64,000 bases of DNA from Hexactinellida sp. DTS-2022 (taxonomy: Eukaryota; Porifera; Hexactinellida): contig JAPNXP010000001.1 in the NCBI GenBank assembly GCA_028753945.1, forward strand, positions 14,684,501-14,748,500, read 5' to 3'. The position numbers were made by a program, and so were the translations under genes. Shown piece after piece: positions 1 through 13,290 of the stretch. Every line of letters starts with the position of its first letter. Position 1 is the first letter of the stretch. The notes beneath the pieces are model-generated. The model saw only the letters and a program-made list of their open reading frames with translations, was not told where the DNA came from and made no database searches.

Positions 1-175
1 CTGGATACCATCTATATATATAATACTCCTATATAGTTATAATTCACTTTTCAGCTCTATCATTGCTAATTATTCGAATAAAGATCAATTCTCCATTTTG
101 AAAATTAGAAACTGGCCTCTTTGTTTTATGGCCTTCTCGGCGACATATATAGCCGTATATTAAGTAGGCCATGCC
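1..175. other. Left flank, outside the large palindrome
   Basis: No gene seen. The stretch resembles parts of 61,980-62,130 and 63,085-63,125 near the other end of the window (shared words include GTAGGCCATGCC). Homology to the peptide-gene family starts only after about 175, so this marks the breakpoint of the rearrangement. Confidence 0.4.
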
Positions 176-965
176 ATGAGTTAATCTATAATCCGATATG
201 TGATTATTCTTAATGCACTAGATTAGTACTAAGGCTCTATAATTTGGTCTCAATCCGATAAAAACACATGGGTGATAGATTTAATGTCAACAGTCAACTT
301 GTTCGTCTATAGCTTGTTTGTTACCAAATAATACAAATTAATAAGTAATACGTGTATAGTACATGTACACACCACTTATTATCCCATAATGCGTATAATA
401 ATATTATGTATGCTACTTCTCGAATTCCAGAAATTAAGTACATATTTATAGATGATACAACAATATTATTAAAACTCGATGGTTGTTTGTATGTTTGTTT
501 GAATGAATGTTTGTCCAGATTGTATTAAAGTGATAGGGAATAAACAAGCGCATTCATAGTTGACATATAAACTAACTTTCAACTGTTTGGTAACAAGTAT
601 GCTGAACACGAATTTGGAAAATTATACATTATTGATATTTATTGTTCGGATTTACTATTGAAAATGTGCGACAGTGTGGATAGTTTACAGTTAAAAATAT
701 ATTATTTCGTATTTATAACATACTTTACGACATACTTTACCACTCAAATTCTAATGCTTCAAAAAAATACAATTTCTCAGTTTCGCACACTTCCATATAC
801 GACAAAAGTAACACTGTTGTTACTATGTATACTAACAGGGGTAATTTGAATTGCCTGTCCGTATATGATTGCAGAATAGGATTAAATGCAGGGTTATAAA
901 AGTTTATATTTTACTCTAAACTTACAATTCTTTAATCTGAACTTGCTGATCTAAACAAATATACA

Positions 966-2179
966 TCTATATTATTAAATCTCGATTGTTGTGTGTTTGT
1001 GTGTGTGTTTGTTTGTCCGGATTGTATTAAAGTGATGGGGGAATAGAAACCGCATTTATATATGAGATATAAACTAACTTTCAAATGTTATAATTGGTAA
1101 ACAAATGATATAATAGGTAAACAAGTATGCTGAACACGAATTTCGCATTTATAAATTTCTAATATTTGTTGTTGTTTACACAATAAGGTAAACAAATTGA
1201 CGAATATTCAAATCGACATAGAAGTTAGCTCTCAACGGGTATTATAGGTAAACAATTATGCTGAACACGAATTTCGCATTTATAAATTTATAATATGAAT
1301 ATTTGTTGTTGTTGTTTACACAAAATAGGTAAACAAATTAATGAAAATTCAAAATTAACCTAGAAGTTTGCTCTCAACGGGTATTATAGGTAAACAATTA
1401 TGCTGAACACGAATTTCGCATTTATAAATTTATAGTATGAATATTTGTTGTTGTTGACACAAATAAGTAAACAAATTAATGAAAATTCAAAATTAACCTA
1501 GAAGTTTGCTCTCAACGGGTATTATAGGTAAACAATTATGCTGAACACGAATTTCGCATTTATAAATTTATAGTATGAATATTTGTTGTTGTTGACACAA
1601 ATAAGTAAACAAATTAATGAAAATTCAAAATTAACCTAGAAGTTTGCTCTCAACGGGTATTATAGGTAAACAATTATGCCGAACACGAACTTCGCATTTA
1701 TAAAATTATAATATGAATATTTGTTGTTGTTGTTTATACAAATAGGTAAACAAATTAATGAAAATTCAAAATTAACCTAGAAGTTTGCTCTCAACGGGTA
1801 TTATAGGTAAACAATTATGCTGAACACGAATTTCGCATTTATAAATTTATAATATGAATATTTGTTGTTGTTGTTTACACAAAATAGGTAAACAAATTAA
1901 TGAAAATTCAAAATCAACCTAGAAGTTAGCTTTCAACGGGTATTATAAGTAAACAAGTGTGCTGAACACGAATTTCGCATTTATAAAATTCTAATATGAG
2001 TATTTGTTGTTGTTGTTGTTTACACAAATAGGTAAACAAATTAATGAAAATCAAAATCATAACGTCCCAATTTACCATTTCCATGGTAGAAAATGGGAGG
2101 AGTAAGGCCGCATAGCGGCCGTTAACTTGAGGTGCGTAGCACCGATCTGTCGCAAAGCGACCGAGACCGAAGGGCTCGT
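966..2179 (+). mobile_element. Non-autonomous Helitron-like element 1
   Basis: It starts TCTATATTATTAAATCTCG directly after an A and ends at GGGCTCGT before AT-rich DNA, with no obvious target duplication. This matches Helitron-type insertion into AT. The last 80 bases carry three consecutive mini-hairpins with 3-base loops: GGCCGC/GCGGCC, GGTGC/GCACC and GTCGC/GCGAC. The middle is a tandem array. The same ends occur in the elements at 12,059-13,315 and 39,363-41,465. Copies B and C lack it, which gives an empty site (about 9,330 and 21,590). The 3' terminus is not the classic CTRR, so the class call is tentative. No transposase is encoded. Confidence 0.65.
1125..2045 (+). repeat. Tandem array, unit about 130 bp, in Helitron-like element 1
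   Basis: About seven units, each containing GAACACGAATTTCGCATTTA, a GTTGTTGTT run and GTAAACAA. The same unit is amplified, separately, in the other two members of the family. Confidence 0.85.
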
Positions 2180-2319
2180 ATATATTAATGGCAGTTCTTG
2201 GCCTAAGGATACAAGGTTATATGTAAGCAATATCATTAATACTCACCTGTGGAACGGGCATTGAGTAGCGCCACCATCGCTACAACGCCAAACACGATGA
2301 GTACTTTGGAGATCCTCAT

Positions 2320-4780
2320 TCTTTATTGATTTTCTAGTGAAAAGAGATTGTTATACAGTTGTTGTTTAATATATTTAATTTAATCAACTCCGCTTCATTG
2401 GGTAACTTTGGTCCAAATATAGTTTGACGAGATTAAGCGGATAAACTAATTAACGGAAAATGTACATTTTGTGGGTCTAACTATTGATTAATAAGTGTAC
2501 TTGTAGAATATGAATAGTTGCATCTATACAATACTACACGAGTGATATACACACTTTGGCGATTTAAATTGAAATTTTGGACCAATATTTACAAAGATTT
2601 ATTATGTTATTGAGTCGTTCAGACCAATTTTTACCCAAATCAACCAATTACGACTCAAATTTCTTAATTTTACCCGATTAATCGAAATTTGGCCCAATTA
2701 ACCGAAAATATTTTAAATTAACTTCTGTTGATTTGATTTTGCTAACCATTGATTAGATTAAGCGAAGTTGCCATATAGTATTTAAAATTAATTAACACTT
2801 GCTTTACGGAGCACCTATTCGGTGGCAAATTGTAAGATGCAATTTTTGTAAGTTTGCACCTAAATTAATAAACAATTTAGGTCCCATGAGTGTTCTTTAT
2901 GAGATATTAAATTCAGTTTTGAGCTACCTTATATACATTATGTATCCATCTGAGGTTGGGAGATAGGCATTCTTCGATTCAAAGGGATTTATGCAAATAT
3001 TTTACATTAAAAAATTTGTCCATTCTTCCATTCTCCAAACTCTTTTGTGTAATTAACACTTGAATTGATTTTTTGATGTGAAATTTACCTCGAGGTGTTA
3101 TTTACTCCATTGTTCCTCAAATATTATTTGATATGCAAATTATTGTGAACTGATGTCATTGTTCTCAAGAATAACACAACCTAGTACTATTATACCCATA
3201 GGCCATGGGCGTAGACATTGGGGGGAGGGGGCCTGACGCCTATGGCATAGGCGTAAATTTTGGAAAATATAATCAAAGATGGGGGCCCACTTGGGCACTG
3301 GGGGGGCCACTGGGAGGTTTACTAAATTTTTCCAGATTTGTTTCTTCAGAAACAAAATCTGGATATATTGGGTAAACAAATGTGATTCTCATCCTCTATA
3401 AGTCCTAGGTCGATCAAAATTATCAATCCTCACATGAGATGGCAAAAAGGGATTACTTTGGAAGATTCCACTCTCTCAATATCTACTGAAGATAGACAAC
3501 AAGTTGTCTCTATTTACGTAGTCTTCGTTATGATGCTAATCAATGAGATCATGTTGCCGTTATATACATATGTATGTTTAAGTGCAGCTTTTCATCCAGA
3601 TTAGTCATTTTGTATTACGTAAATCGGAGTATCTTACGATTTTCGCGCACCTAGCAAGGTTTTCGTGAATATTGACAGATGAATGGAGTGTTTCGCATCA
3701 CACACGGTAAGAGAATTTTGTGCCTCCTAATTTTTTGAAGCGAGCTCCCACTTCGCGCTCCTTGTTTCAAAAAGGAGCGTGCACCCATTTCCGCTCTTGC
3801 AAAATGGAACTCTCCTTTTGTTCTCCTTCTTTATTTACCTGAATATCATTTTGTTAATAATTATCAAGCTCCCGTATGATTCACTTAGACAGCAAAAAAT
3901 GGAAAATGGGCCTTTGGATGATAATAATAATAATTTCATTGTTTAGTTTTTATTGGGGCATTTGTAATTATGTCTGCAAAATTAAAATTCATTTGCAAAT
4001 ATACTCAAGAATGTGCTTTAAATCAATAATTCCTGGCAGATGTTTGTAGTAACGTAGAACCGCTCTCCAGTGAGCGTGCTCCACAAAAAATGGATGGACG
4101 TTCTAACTTATGCTCCTCAATAACTGCACTCCTTGCTTTAGTACTCACACTAGGTCAGGAAGTCATCCATTATGTATTGTTCGTTTCCTTTTGATAATTT
4201 TTATACGTATCTTCTCACTTCTCTCTGTTTCGTTTATACCCACTCCACAGATACTTAATTTTCACACTCTGATAATTTTTCATATAGATTCAACCTTGTC
4301 AGCAACGTGCTAATTAGTATACCTAATTACTTCGTTTACCATAAAACATTATCACCATATTTACGAGAAAGGTCTTCTAATTCCAAAAGATATAATTTAG
4401 TAATTCTGTGAATTCGTATAAATTCAATAGATTCACACATCACATCGTAAAATATGTAAATAATAGTAGTATGAGCTTCCAATTTACATATTTATTGTTC
4501 TATTTGGTCTAGTGGGGTCTCATAAGGCCATTGTTTCAGAACAAATATTAATTGAGATGCAAATTTGTTAATTCAAAGTATAATCCCATTGTTCCCAACC
4601 AATCTATGAACTCTAGTACTATAGAGCTACACAAACCATACGCATACGTATGCTCTTGCAAACTCAGATACTCATCAATTTTATTCTCGTTGGCGTTGGA
4701 GTATCTAACTTCCACGGAAAACCTAGTCTATTCCGATTATTTTCGCACATTGCATAACTTGCAAGGGTGGTGAATCTGCT
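2320..4780. other. Upstream flank of copy A, no gene
   Basis: Left-arm counterpart of 6,620-9,198 (inverted) and of 21,736-23,790 (direct). Short open frames here are not conserved as proteins between the copies. It contains a TCAACTCCGCTT MITE relic just upstream of the peptide exon and short runs of G/C at 3,220-3,310. Confidence 0.6.
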
Positions 4781-4993
4781 GTTAACAGCAATTTTGGCTG
4801 TTTTCTGTTAACAGATAACTATTTGCTGCTAACAGCGATGTTAATAGCTAAGAATTCGTCCCCAATTGTCATTAAACCTTAACTGCATTTAAGTCGCCTT
4901 TAAGTTGTAAATTAACGCTAATTTAAGCTGTTAACAGCCAATGTGAGTTGTTAACGGCCCATTTTGAGCTGTTAACAACGGGGCTGACTGAAT

Positions 4994-5281
4994 AGTGGAA
5001 TCTATCGGAATCCAGTGGAATCCAGTGGAATCTAGTGGAAGCTAGTGGAAGCTAGTGGAATCTAGTGGAAGCTAGTGGATTCCAGTGGAATCTAGTGGAA
5101 GCTAGTGGAATCTAGTGGAATCTAGTGGAATCTAGTGGAATTACTAAATTTTAGTGGAATTGACTGAACGGTGGAATCGAGTGGATTTTATAAAAACCTA
5201 CTGAACAGTGGAATCGAGTGGAATCTTTGACTGAATAGTGGAATCGAGTGGAATTTGACTGAATAGTGGAATCGAGTGGAA
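4994..5281. repeat. 10-bp tandem repeat AGTGGAATCT (left arm)
   Basis: More than fifteen near-perfect copies of AGTGGAATCT/AGTGGAAGCT, then a looser ACTGAATAGTGGAATCGAGTGGAAT unit. The open frames in this repeat are by-products of its composition. Confidence 0.9.
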
Positions 5282-5671
5282 TTTGATTAAATTGTTAAAC
5301 ACTACGTATATGCTATAAGCTATGTGTGTATCATATTACGCTAATTTTCGCCCATGTAAAATTGCTTGCAACGATTAAACTAGTGTTGTGCATGAAGTGG
5401 CACAATATGATACTATATTAGTATTCTTACTAATCATCTCTATTGAACTGCCCAATGAATACCAACTGGATTTGATAAGGAATTGTTGATAAATAATGTT
5501 TATAAGATGTGTCTAAATAACATGGTACCAAAGCCTAACTAATAAATCCTATTGTGTCACTTCATGCACAACAATAGTTTAATCGTTGCAAACAATTTTA
5601 CATGGGCGAAAATTAACGTAATATGATACACACTTAGCTTTCAGCATACACGTAGTGTTTAACAATTTAAT

Positions 5672-5905
5672 CAAATTCCACTCGATTCCACTATTCAGTC
5701 AAATTCCACTAGATTCCACTCGATTCCACTATTCAGTCAAATTCCACTCGATTCCACTGTTCAGTCGGTTTTTAGAAAATCTACTCGATTCCACCGTTCA
5801 GTCAATTCCACTAAAATTTAGTAATTCCACTGGATTCCACTGGATTTCACTAGATTCCACTAGATTCCACTAGGTTCCACTGGATTCCACTATTCAGTCA
5901 GCCCC
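5672..5905. repeat. Same 10-bp repeat, inverted (right arm)
   Basis: AGATTCCACT units, the mirror of 4,994-5,281, with about 390 bp of spacer that is itself palindromic. The copy number differs between arms, so the repeat has changed since the inversion. Confidence 0.85.
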
Positions 5906-6619
5906 GTTAACAACCCAATTTGAGCTATTAACAACCAATTTAAGCTGTCAATAGCCGATTTTAGATGTTAATAGCCAATTTTTAGCTGTTAGCAGCCAAT
6001 GTGAGCTGTCAACACCCAATTTAAGCTGTTCAAATTCAATAATTGTATCAGTAAAAATTAAGGAAAAGGGACAAGCAAAGAAAGTTATACTCAAAAATGT
6101 TTAAATTCGAATTGTATATCGTATTTACATAACAGTGAAATTTGAAACTCATAACCAGCCAAAAGTATTTAAACAATATGGGTTTTAATGCACACACATT
6201 ACTTCGTCCGGTTACTAATTAACTGCTATCTAAACTACTCTGAAATGACTATAAATATATTATTATAGATATAAATTACAAAATATTGTAATTTCTATTC
6301 AATTTTGAAAAATTCACGAAGTGGCACAAGTGTTTCTGCCACGTGCCACTTGTGGCATAAGTGGCACAAATGGAAATGTGGCTGTATCACAGCAGAAAAT
6401 ATTCGGATTGATTTGAAATTAAGCACTTAGAGTAATTTAACCATGTGGAATTCAAAACTGCTTTCAGAATTAATATATTAACATTGCATCTTAATGATCA
6501 CTAATTAATTATTTAATTAGCTAATTATATATTTAATGAGTTTATATTATAATATTTCAATTATTGTATTGGTCAGCATCTAGCTGTTAACAGCTTCGAT
6601 TTTCATTTGCTGTTAACAG
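5906..6619. other. Inner right-arm region with GTTAACAGC repeats and extra DNA
   Basis: Degenerate TTAACAGCC words mirror 4,775-4,985. About 6,050-6,590 has no counterpart in the left arm. No gene seen. Confidence 0.5.
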
Positions 6620-9039
6620 CTTGGCTGTTTCCATCTCTGTGCGTAAGTTATTAACATCCTTCGTACCTCACGATAAGTTCCTCTAATAGAGAAAGAGCTG
6701 CATCGATTAGTGCAAACGAGCTGAGACAAGGTTGCAGAAGAGGGAACACTAGTTCCGAGGTCCGAGGTTGTACTAATCGATGCAGCTCTTTCTCTATTAG
6801 AGGAACTTTGATCAGAATATACTAAGGTTTTGCCTTTAGATACGCCAACGACAACGAGAATAAAATTGATGAGTGTCTGAGTTTGAAAGAGCATACGTAT
6901 GCGTATGGTTTGTGTAGCTCTATAGTACTAGAGTTCATAGATTGGTTGGGAACAATGGGATTATACTTTGAATTAACAAATTTGCATCTCAATTAATATT
7001 TGTTCTGAAACAATGGCCTTATGAGACCCCACTAGACCAAATAGAACAATAAATATGTAAATTGGAAGCTCATACTACTATTATTTACATATTTTACGAT
7101 GTGATGTGTAATCTATTGAATTTATACGAATTCACAGAATTACTAAATTATATTTTTTGGAATTAGAAGACCTTTCTCGTAAATATGGTGATAATGTTTT
7201 ATGGTAAACGAAGTAATTAGGTATACTAATTAGCACGTTGCTGACAAGGTTGAATCTATATGAAAAATTATCAGAGTGTGAAAATTAAGTGGAGTGGGTA
7301 TAAACGAAACAGAGAGAAGTGAGAAGATACGTATAAAATTATCAAAAGGAAACGAACAATACATAATGGATGACTTTCTGACCTAGTGAGAGTACTAAAG
7401 CAAGGAGCGCAGTTATTGAGGAGCATAAGTTAGATCGTCCCTCCATTTTTTGTGGAGCACTCTCACTGGAGAGCGGTTCTAGGTTACTACAAACATCTGC
7501 CAGGAATTATTGATTTAAAGCACATTCTTGAGTATATTTGCAAATGAATTTTAATTTTGCAGACATAATTACAAATGCCCCAATAAAAACTAAACAATGA
7601 AATTATTATTATTATCTTTTTTCTTTTCCATTTTTTGCAGTCTAAGTGAATCATACGGGGGCTTGATAATTATTAACAAAATGATATCCAGGTAAATAAA
7701 GAAGGAGAACAAAAGAGAGTTCCATTTTGCAAGAGCGGAAATGGGTGCACGCTCCTTTTTGAAACAAGGAGCGCGAAGTGGGAGCTCGCTTCAAAAAATT
7801 AGGAGGCACAAAATTCTCTTACCGTGTGAGATGCGAAACACTCCATTCATCTGTCAATATTCACGAAAACCTTGCTAGGTGCGCGAAAATCGTAAGATAC
7901 TCCGATTTACGTAATACAAAATGACTAATCTGGATGAAAAGCTGCACTTAAACATACATATGTATATAACGGCAACATTATCTCATTGATTTGCATCATA
8001 ACGAAGACTACGTAAATAGAGACAACTTGTTGTCTATCTTCAGTAGATATTGAGAGAGTGGAATCTTCCAAAGTAATCTCTCTTTGCCACCTCATGTGAG
8101 GATTGATAATTTTGATCGACCTAGGACTTATAGAGGATGAGAATCACATTTGTTTACTCAATATATCCAGATTTTGTTTCTGAAGAAACAAATCTGGAAA
8201 AATTTAGTAAACCTCCCAGTGGCTCCCCCAGACCCCCCAAATGGCCCCCATCTTTGATTATATTTTCCAAAATTGATGCCTATGCCATAGGCGTCAACCC
8301 CCCCCCCCCAATGGCTACGCCCATGGCCTATGGGTATAATAGTATACTAGGTTGTGTTATTCTTGAGAACAATGACATCAGTTCACAATAATTTGCATAT
8401 CAAATAATATTTGAGGAACAATGGAGTAAATAACACCTCGAGGTAAATTTCACATCAAAAAATCAATTCAAGTGTTAATTACACAAAATAAGTTGGAGAA
8501 TGGAAGAATGGACAAATTAATGTAAATATTTGCATAAATCCCTTTGAATCGAAGAATGCCTATCTCCCAACGTCAGATCGATACATAATGTATATAAGGT
8601 AGCTCAAAACTGAATCTCATATCTCATAAAGAACACTCATGGGACCTAAATTGTTTATTAATTTAGGTGCAAACTTTGCATCGTACAATTTGCCACAGAA
8701 TAGGTGCTCCGTAAAGCAAGTGTTAATTAATTTTAAATAATATATGGCAACTTCGCTTAATCTAATCAATGGTTAGCAAAATCAAATCAACAGAAGTTAA
8801 TTTAAAATATTTTCGGTTAATTGGCCCAAATTTCGATTAATCGGGTAAAATTAAGAAATTTGAGTCGTAATTGGTTGATTTGGGTAAAAATTGGTCTGAA
8901 CAACTCAATAACATAATAAATCCTTTTAAATATTAGTCCAAAATTTCAATTTAAATCGCCAAAGTGTGTATATCACTCGTGTAGTATTGAATACATGCAA
9001 CTATTCATATCCTACAAGTACACTTATTAATCAATAGTT

Positions 9040-9137
9040 AGATCCACAAAAATGTACATTTTCCGTTAATTAGTTTATCCGCTTAATCTGGTCAAACTAT
9101 ATTTGGACCAAAGTGACCCAATGAAGCGGAGTTGATT
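9040..9137. mobile_element. MITE relic in the peptide-gene promoter
   Basis: Left end has GTTAATTAGTTTATCCGCTTAAT; right end has CAATGAAGCGGAGTTGA, which resembles the inverted form of the left end and matches the MITE family at 14,075-14,240 (CAACTCCGC with GATTAAGCGGAG). Copies A and C have it at the same distance from the ATG, so the insertion is older than the duplications. Confidence 0.5.
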
Positions 9138-9139
9138 AA

Positions 9140-9152
9140 ATTAAATATATTA
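9140..9152 (+). promoter_or_regulatory. Possible TATA box of copy B
   Basis: TTAAATATATTAA lies about 50 bases before the ATG and is kept in copies A and C. No transcript data, so this rests on conservation and position only. Confidence 0.35.
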
Positions 9153-9198
9153 AACAACACTGTATAACAATCTCTTTTCACTAGAAAATCAATAAAGA

Positions 9199-12100
9199 AT
9201 GAGGATCTCCAAAGTACTCATCGTGTTTGGCGTTGTAGCGATGGTGGCGCTACTCAATGCCCGTTCCACAGGTGAGTAATAATTATATTGCTTACATATA
9301 ACCTTGTATCCATAGGCCAAGATTAATACATATGTATATTTGTTTAGATCAGCAAGTTCAGATTAAAGAATTGTAAGTTTAGAGGGAAATATAAATTGTA
9401 TAACCGTTCATTTAAGCAATTTTGCAATAATATACGACATGCTATTCAAATCACCCCTGTCAGTATACATAGTTACAACAGTATTACTTTAGTCATCTCC
9501 CTTTGTAACGAGAGTACGTGACTAGGAAATTATAATTTAAGCGATAAGATTTGGAGCATTAGAATTTGAGTGGTACTTGTACAATATAGAAAGTATGTAG
9601 ATTAATACTTTTGGCATGACGAAATGTCCACAGTCACAATAAATCAAGATATTTATGTAAGACGAGTGACGGATAACTAAACTACCCCGCAGTCTCACAT
9701 TTTCAATAGTTAATCACAACAATAAATATTAATATTATATAATTTTAATAGTAGCGAAATTCGTGTTCAGGATACTTATTTACAAAACAATTGAAATTTA
9801 GTTTACATCTCAATAAGGAGATTCCCTATCACTTTAATACAATCCGGACAAACATTCAAACAAACAAACATACAAACAACCATCGAGTTTTAATAATATT
9901 GTTATATCATCTATAAATATGTACTTAATTTCTGGAATTCGAGAAGTAGCATACATAATATTATTATACGCATTATGGGATAATAAGTGGTGTGTACATA
10001 TACTATACACGTATTACTTATTAATTTGTATCATTTGGTAACAAACAAGCTATAGACGAACAAGTTGACTGTTGCCATTACACCTATCACACATGTGTGT
10101 TTATCCCAATTTATACCAAATTACAGAGCCTTAGTTCTACTCTAGAGCATTAAGAATAATCACATATAGGATTATAGAATAACTTACGGTTATAATTATT
10201 TATAACATTGATATTGTATTATTTAGTAACGCAAAAGCTGAAGACGAAAAGGCTGACACTGACATAGAAGCAGTGGATGAAGAGGCTGATTGTCATCCCT
10301 ATTATCAAATGTCGTACGAGAAGTGAGTATCCGAGGAATTTTAAAATTTGTATTAGCATGGGCTTAATTATGATGTTATAAGAATAATCTGCTAATGCCT
10401 AGAAAATCACGGTAGAAAAAGTGTTATATACAATAGACTCTCGTAAAAGAAATGCATAGGGACTGTAGAAATTTGTTCGTGTTAATCAGAGTTATTTGCA
10501 TACATTCGTATAGGCTAGGAGAAATTAACCTTGTTGTCGTATCTATATTCGTACTAACGAGAGTCCACTTAAGTAATGCATCTAATTAATTCGCAAAATC
10601 TGCAAGTTTCTTTACAAGAATTATGGTTCCTTTGAACTTGTTAAGTTTATTCAAATTTGAGTTGTACCATTTGACAATATATAGATATAATTATTGAATA
10701 ACTTAATGTTAAAATGTTTGTATTATTTAGTGACCTAGCAGCACTAGACGAAGACGCTGACTCTTTCGCATTGAGCGAGAAGTGAGTAACTGAGGAATCA
10801 CTATTTTATGGGCTTCTTTGTGCATTGGTCAGCCCGTTTTAAATATAAAATCCTGCTTTTTATTGAGAATTTTTGAAAATGCAATTTACCTTACCAGTGC
10901 TTAAAAGTACATTAGAAAGCTGTTGACAGGTATAAAAATCCTAAATTGCAGCTGTACCGACGCATGTTCCTTTGGTGGCACTATATTTTGGTGGTGTTTT
11001 ATTGATAGTGCCTCCAAAGGAATATGCTGTCTTCACAGCTGCAATTTTTGATTTTTTCGCCATGTCATGAACGCCTCATGGTGTTTAGCCTCATTTAACA
11101 AGTTGTTACGGGACTAAGGAACTATTGTTGAATTTGAAGTTTATTTCTATCTTAAACCATCTTGAATTTATTGCCATTGATTATGTATAGATAATAAATA
11201 ATATAAATATTTAAGTGTCTTAGCAATGTTATCCAAGGTGAGTTTAAATTCAACAAATTCCTTATTTAATTAATTTAATTTGATTCAATCCATTGTATTG
11301 TATAAGTCAATTAAATAAAAGCCAGCTCGAATTCACAAGTTAAATCAATTTAATTATCGAAAGTTGAAACAATAGTGAAAGATTTAATAAGTTAAATCTT
11401 CTTACTCTCGACCAATTAAATTACAGCCTCGGTTAGGCATTCTATATGCACACTAACAATTGATAGAAAATCCGTTTATACTAATTGGATGCTAGCTGCT
11501 AATTCATACTGGGACAACCCTCGAATTTAATTGGCTAAGCCATAATTGGATTAAATAGGTGTTAAAATTATTTTATCATAAATCGTAATCCCAGGTGCAA
11601 ATTAGACGGTCCCATCGCACCTACATGCCAAGTTTCAGCCCATCAACTATAAAGCTCTGGCCAGGGCACCGTCTACGGAGAAAAAATAATAATAATAATA
11701 AAGGCAGTGATTCCAATACTGGGCCACTATAGTATAGTATAGTCGGCACAGTAAAAAGTAATTCCCCAATAATTAATTGTCAGAACATTAACTTATTTAC
11801 GGAGTCGGTTCACTGTAGTCTTACTACAAACAACTTCAAAGTTTACAGGGAATTAATGCAAAAAATTGATATATTTGCGTATCTTCGGTCATAACGCGTT
11901 GGATTTTAGTTTGTCATAAGCCCCAATAAAACTAGACAACAAAATTCTTATTCTATCATTATCCAAATTCCTACTTCCCTTTCCCTGAATCTAAATGAAG
12001 CCAACGGGACTGATTATATGACATGTAAATGTAAAGATGCAATCCGAATATATATAAAACGAGCCCTTCGGTCTCGGTCGCTTTGCGACAGATCGGTGCT

Positions 12101-13237
12101 ACGCACCTTAAGTTAACGGCCGCTGTGCGGCCTTACTCCTCACATTTTCTACCATAGAAATGGTAGAAAGGGACGTTATGATTTAGAATTTTCATAAATT
12201 TGTTTACCTATTTGTGTAAACAACAACAACAACAAATACTCATCTTATAATTTTATAAATGCGAAATTCGTGTTCAGCACACTTGTTTACTTATAATACC
12301 CACTGAAAGCTAACTTCTAGGTTGATTTTGAATTTTCATTAATTTGTTTAGCTATTTTGTGTAAACAACAACAACAAATATTCATATTATAAATTTATAA
12401 ACGCGAAAATCGTGTTCAGCATACTTGTTTACCTATAATACTCGTTGAAACTAACTTCTAGGTTGATTCTGAATTTTCATTAATTTGTTTACCTATTTTG
12501 TGTAAACAACAACAACAAATATTCATATTATAAATTTTTAACCGCGAAAATCGTGTTCAGCATACTTGTTTACCTATAATACCCGTTGAAAGCTAACTTC
12601 TAGGTTGATTTTGAATTTTCATTAATTTGTTTACCTATTTTGTGTAAACAACAACAACAAATATTCATATTATAAATTTTTGACCGCGAAAATCGTGTTC
12701 AGCATACTTGTTTACCTATAATACTCGTTGAAAGCTAACTTCTAGGTTGATTCTGAATTTTCATTAATTTGTTTACCTATTTTGTGTAAACAACAACAAC
12801 AAATATTCATATTATAAATTTTTAACCGCGAAAATCGTGTTCAGCATACTTGTTTACCTATAATACCCGTTGAAAGCTAACTTCTAGGTTGATTTTGAAT
12901 TTTCATTAATTTGTTTACCTATTTTGTGTAAACAACAACAACAAATATTCATATTATAAATTTTTGACCGCGAAAATCGTGTTCAGCATACTTGTTTACT
13001 TATAATACCCGTTGAAAGCTAACTTCTAGGTTGATTTTGAATTTTCATTAATTTGTTTACCTATTTTGTGTAAACAACAACAACAACAAATATTAATATG
13101 ATAAATTTATAAACGCGAAATTCGTGTTCAGCATACTTGTTTACCTATTATAACATTTGGAACTTAGTCTCTATCTCAATAATAAATGCGGTTTCTAGTC
13201 CCCCATCACTTTAATACAATCCGGACAAACAAACAAA

Positions 13238-13290
<53 letters not shown>

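Larger units (their letters stand above)
926..2319 (-). pseudogene. Secreted cationic peptide gene, copy A (exons 1-2 only)
   Basis: Exon 1 is 2,247-2,319. It starts at the ATG at 2,319 and encodes the same 24-residue signal-peptide exon as copies B and C, followed by a GTGAGT donor. The 25-nt mini-exon 2 is 926-950, between a TTTAG acceptor and a GTAAGT donor. Homology to the rest of the gene stops at about 175, before the acidic-propiece exons, so exons 3-5 are missing inside the window. Intron 1, 76 bp in copy B, has grown to about 1.3 kb by a Helitron-like insertion. I read it as a truncated copy left by the palindrome breakpoint; it could still give a short secreted product if joined to other exons to the left of the window. 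Confidence 0.75.
6620..9198. other. Upstream flank of copy B, no gene
   Basis: Right-arm counterpart of 2,320-4,780. The part at 6,640-6,800 keeps a broken piece of the coding-like sequence also seen at 23,700-23,850. G/C runs at 8,225-8,310 mirror those of the left arm. Confidence 0.6.
176..10170. repeat. Imperfect palindrome of about 10 kb (inverted segmental duplication)
   Basis: Reading inward from both sides the two arms match for most of their length. Examples are 421-430 with 9,932-9,941, the signal-peptide exon at 2,247-2,319 with 9,199-9,271, 4,641-4,653 with 6,891-6,903, and about 5,350 with about 5,600. The innermost axis is near 5,478. The arms differ by indels: a Helitron-like element in the left arm (966-2,179) and about 0.5 kb extra in the right arm (about 6,050-6,590). 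The percent identity was not computed. The result is two copies of a secreted-peptide gene head to head, sharing about 4-7 kb of mirrored upstream DNA. Confidence 0.85.

Noticed and set aside
1125-2045. Regular repeats that could be taken for a CRISPR array
   Set aside because: Units of about 130 bp are repeated whole, without unique spacers, in eukaryotic DNA inside a transposon.
3140-3379. Open frames in the mirrored flanks (also 8,137-8,391)
   Set aside because: They cover G/C runs that differ between the arms, and the frames are not kept between copies.
5655-5873. Open frame full of FHSIPL/DSTRFH words
   Set aside because: It is translation of the 10-bp AGTGGAATCT repeat.
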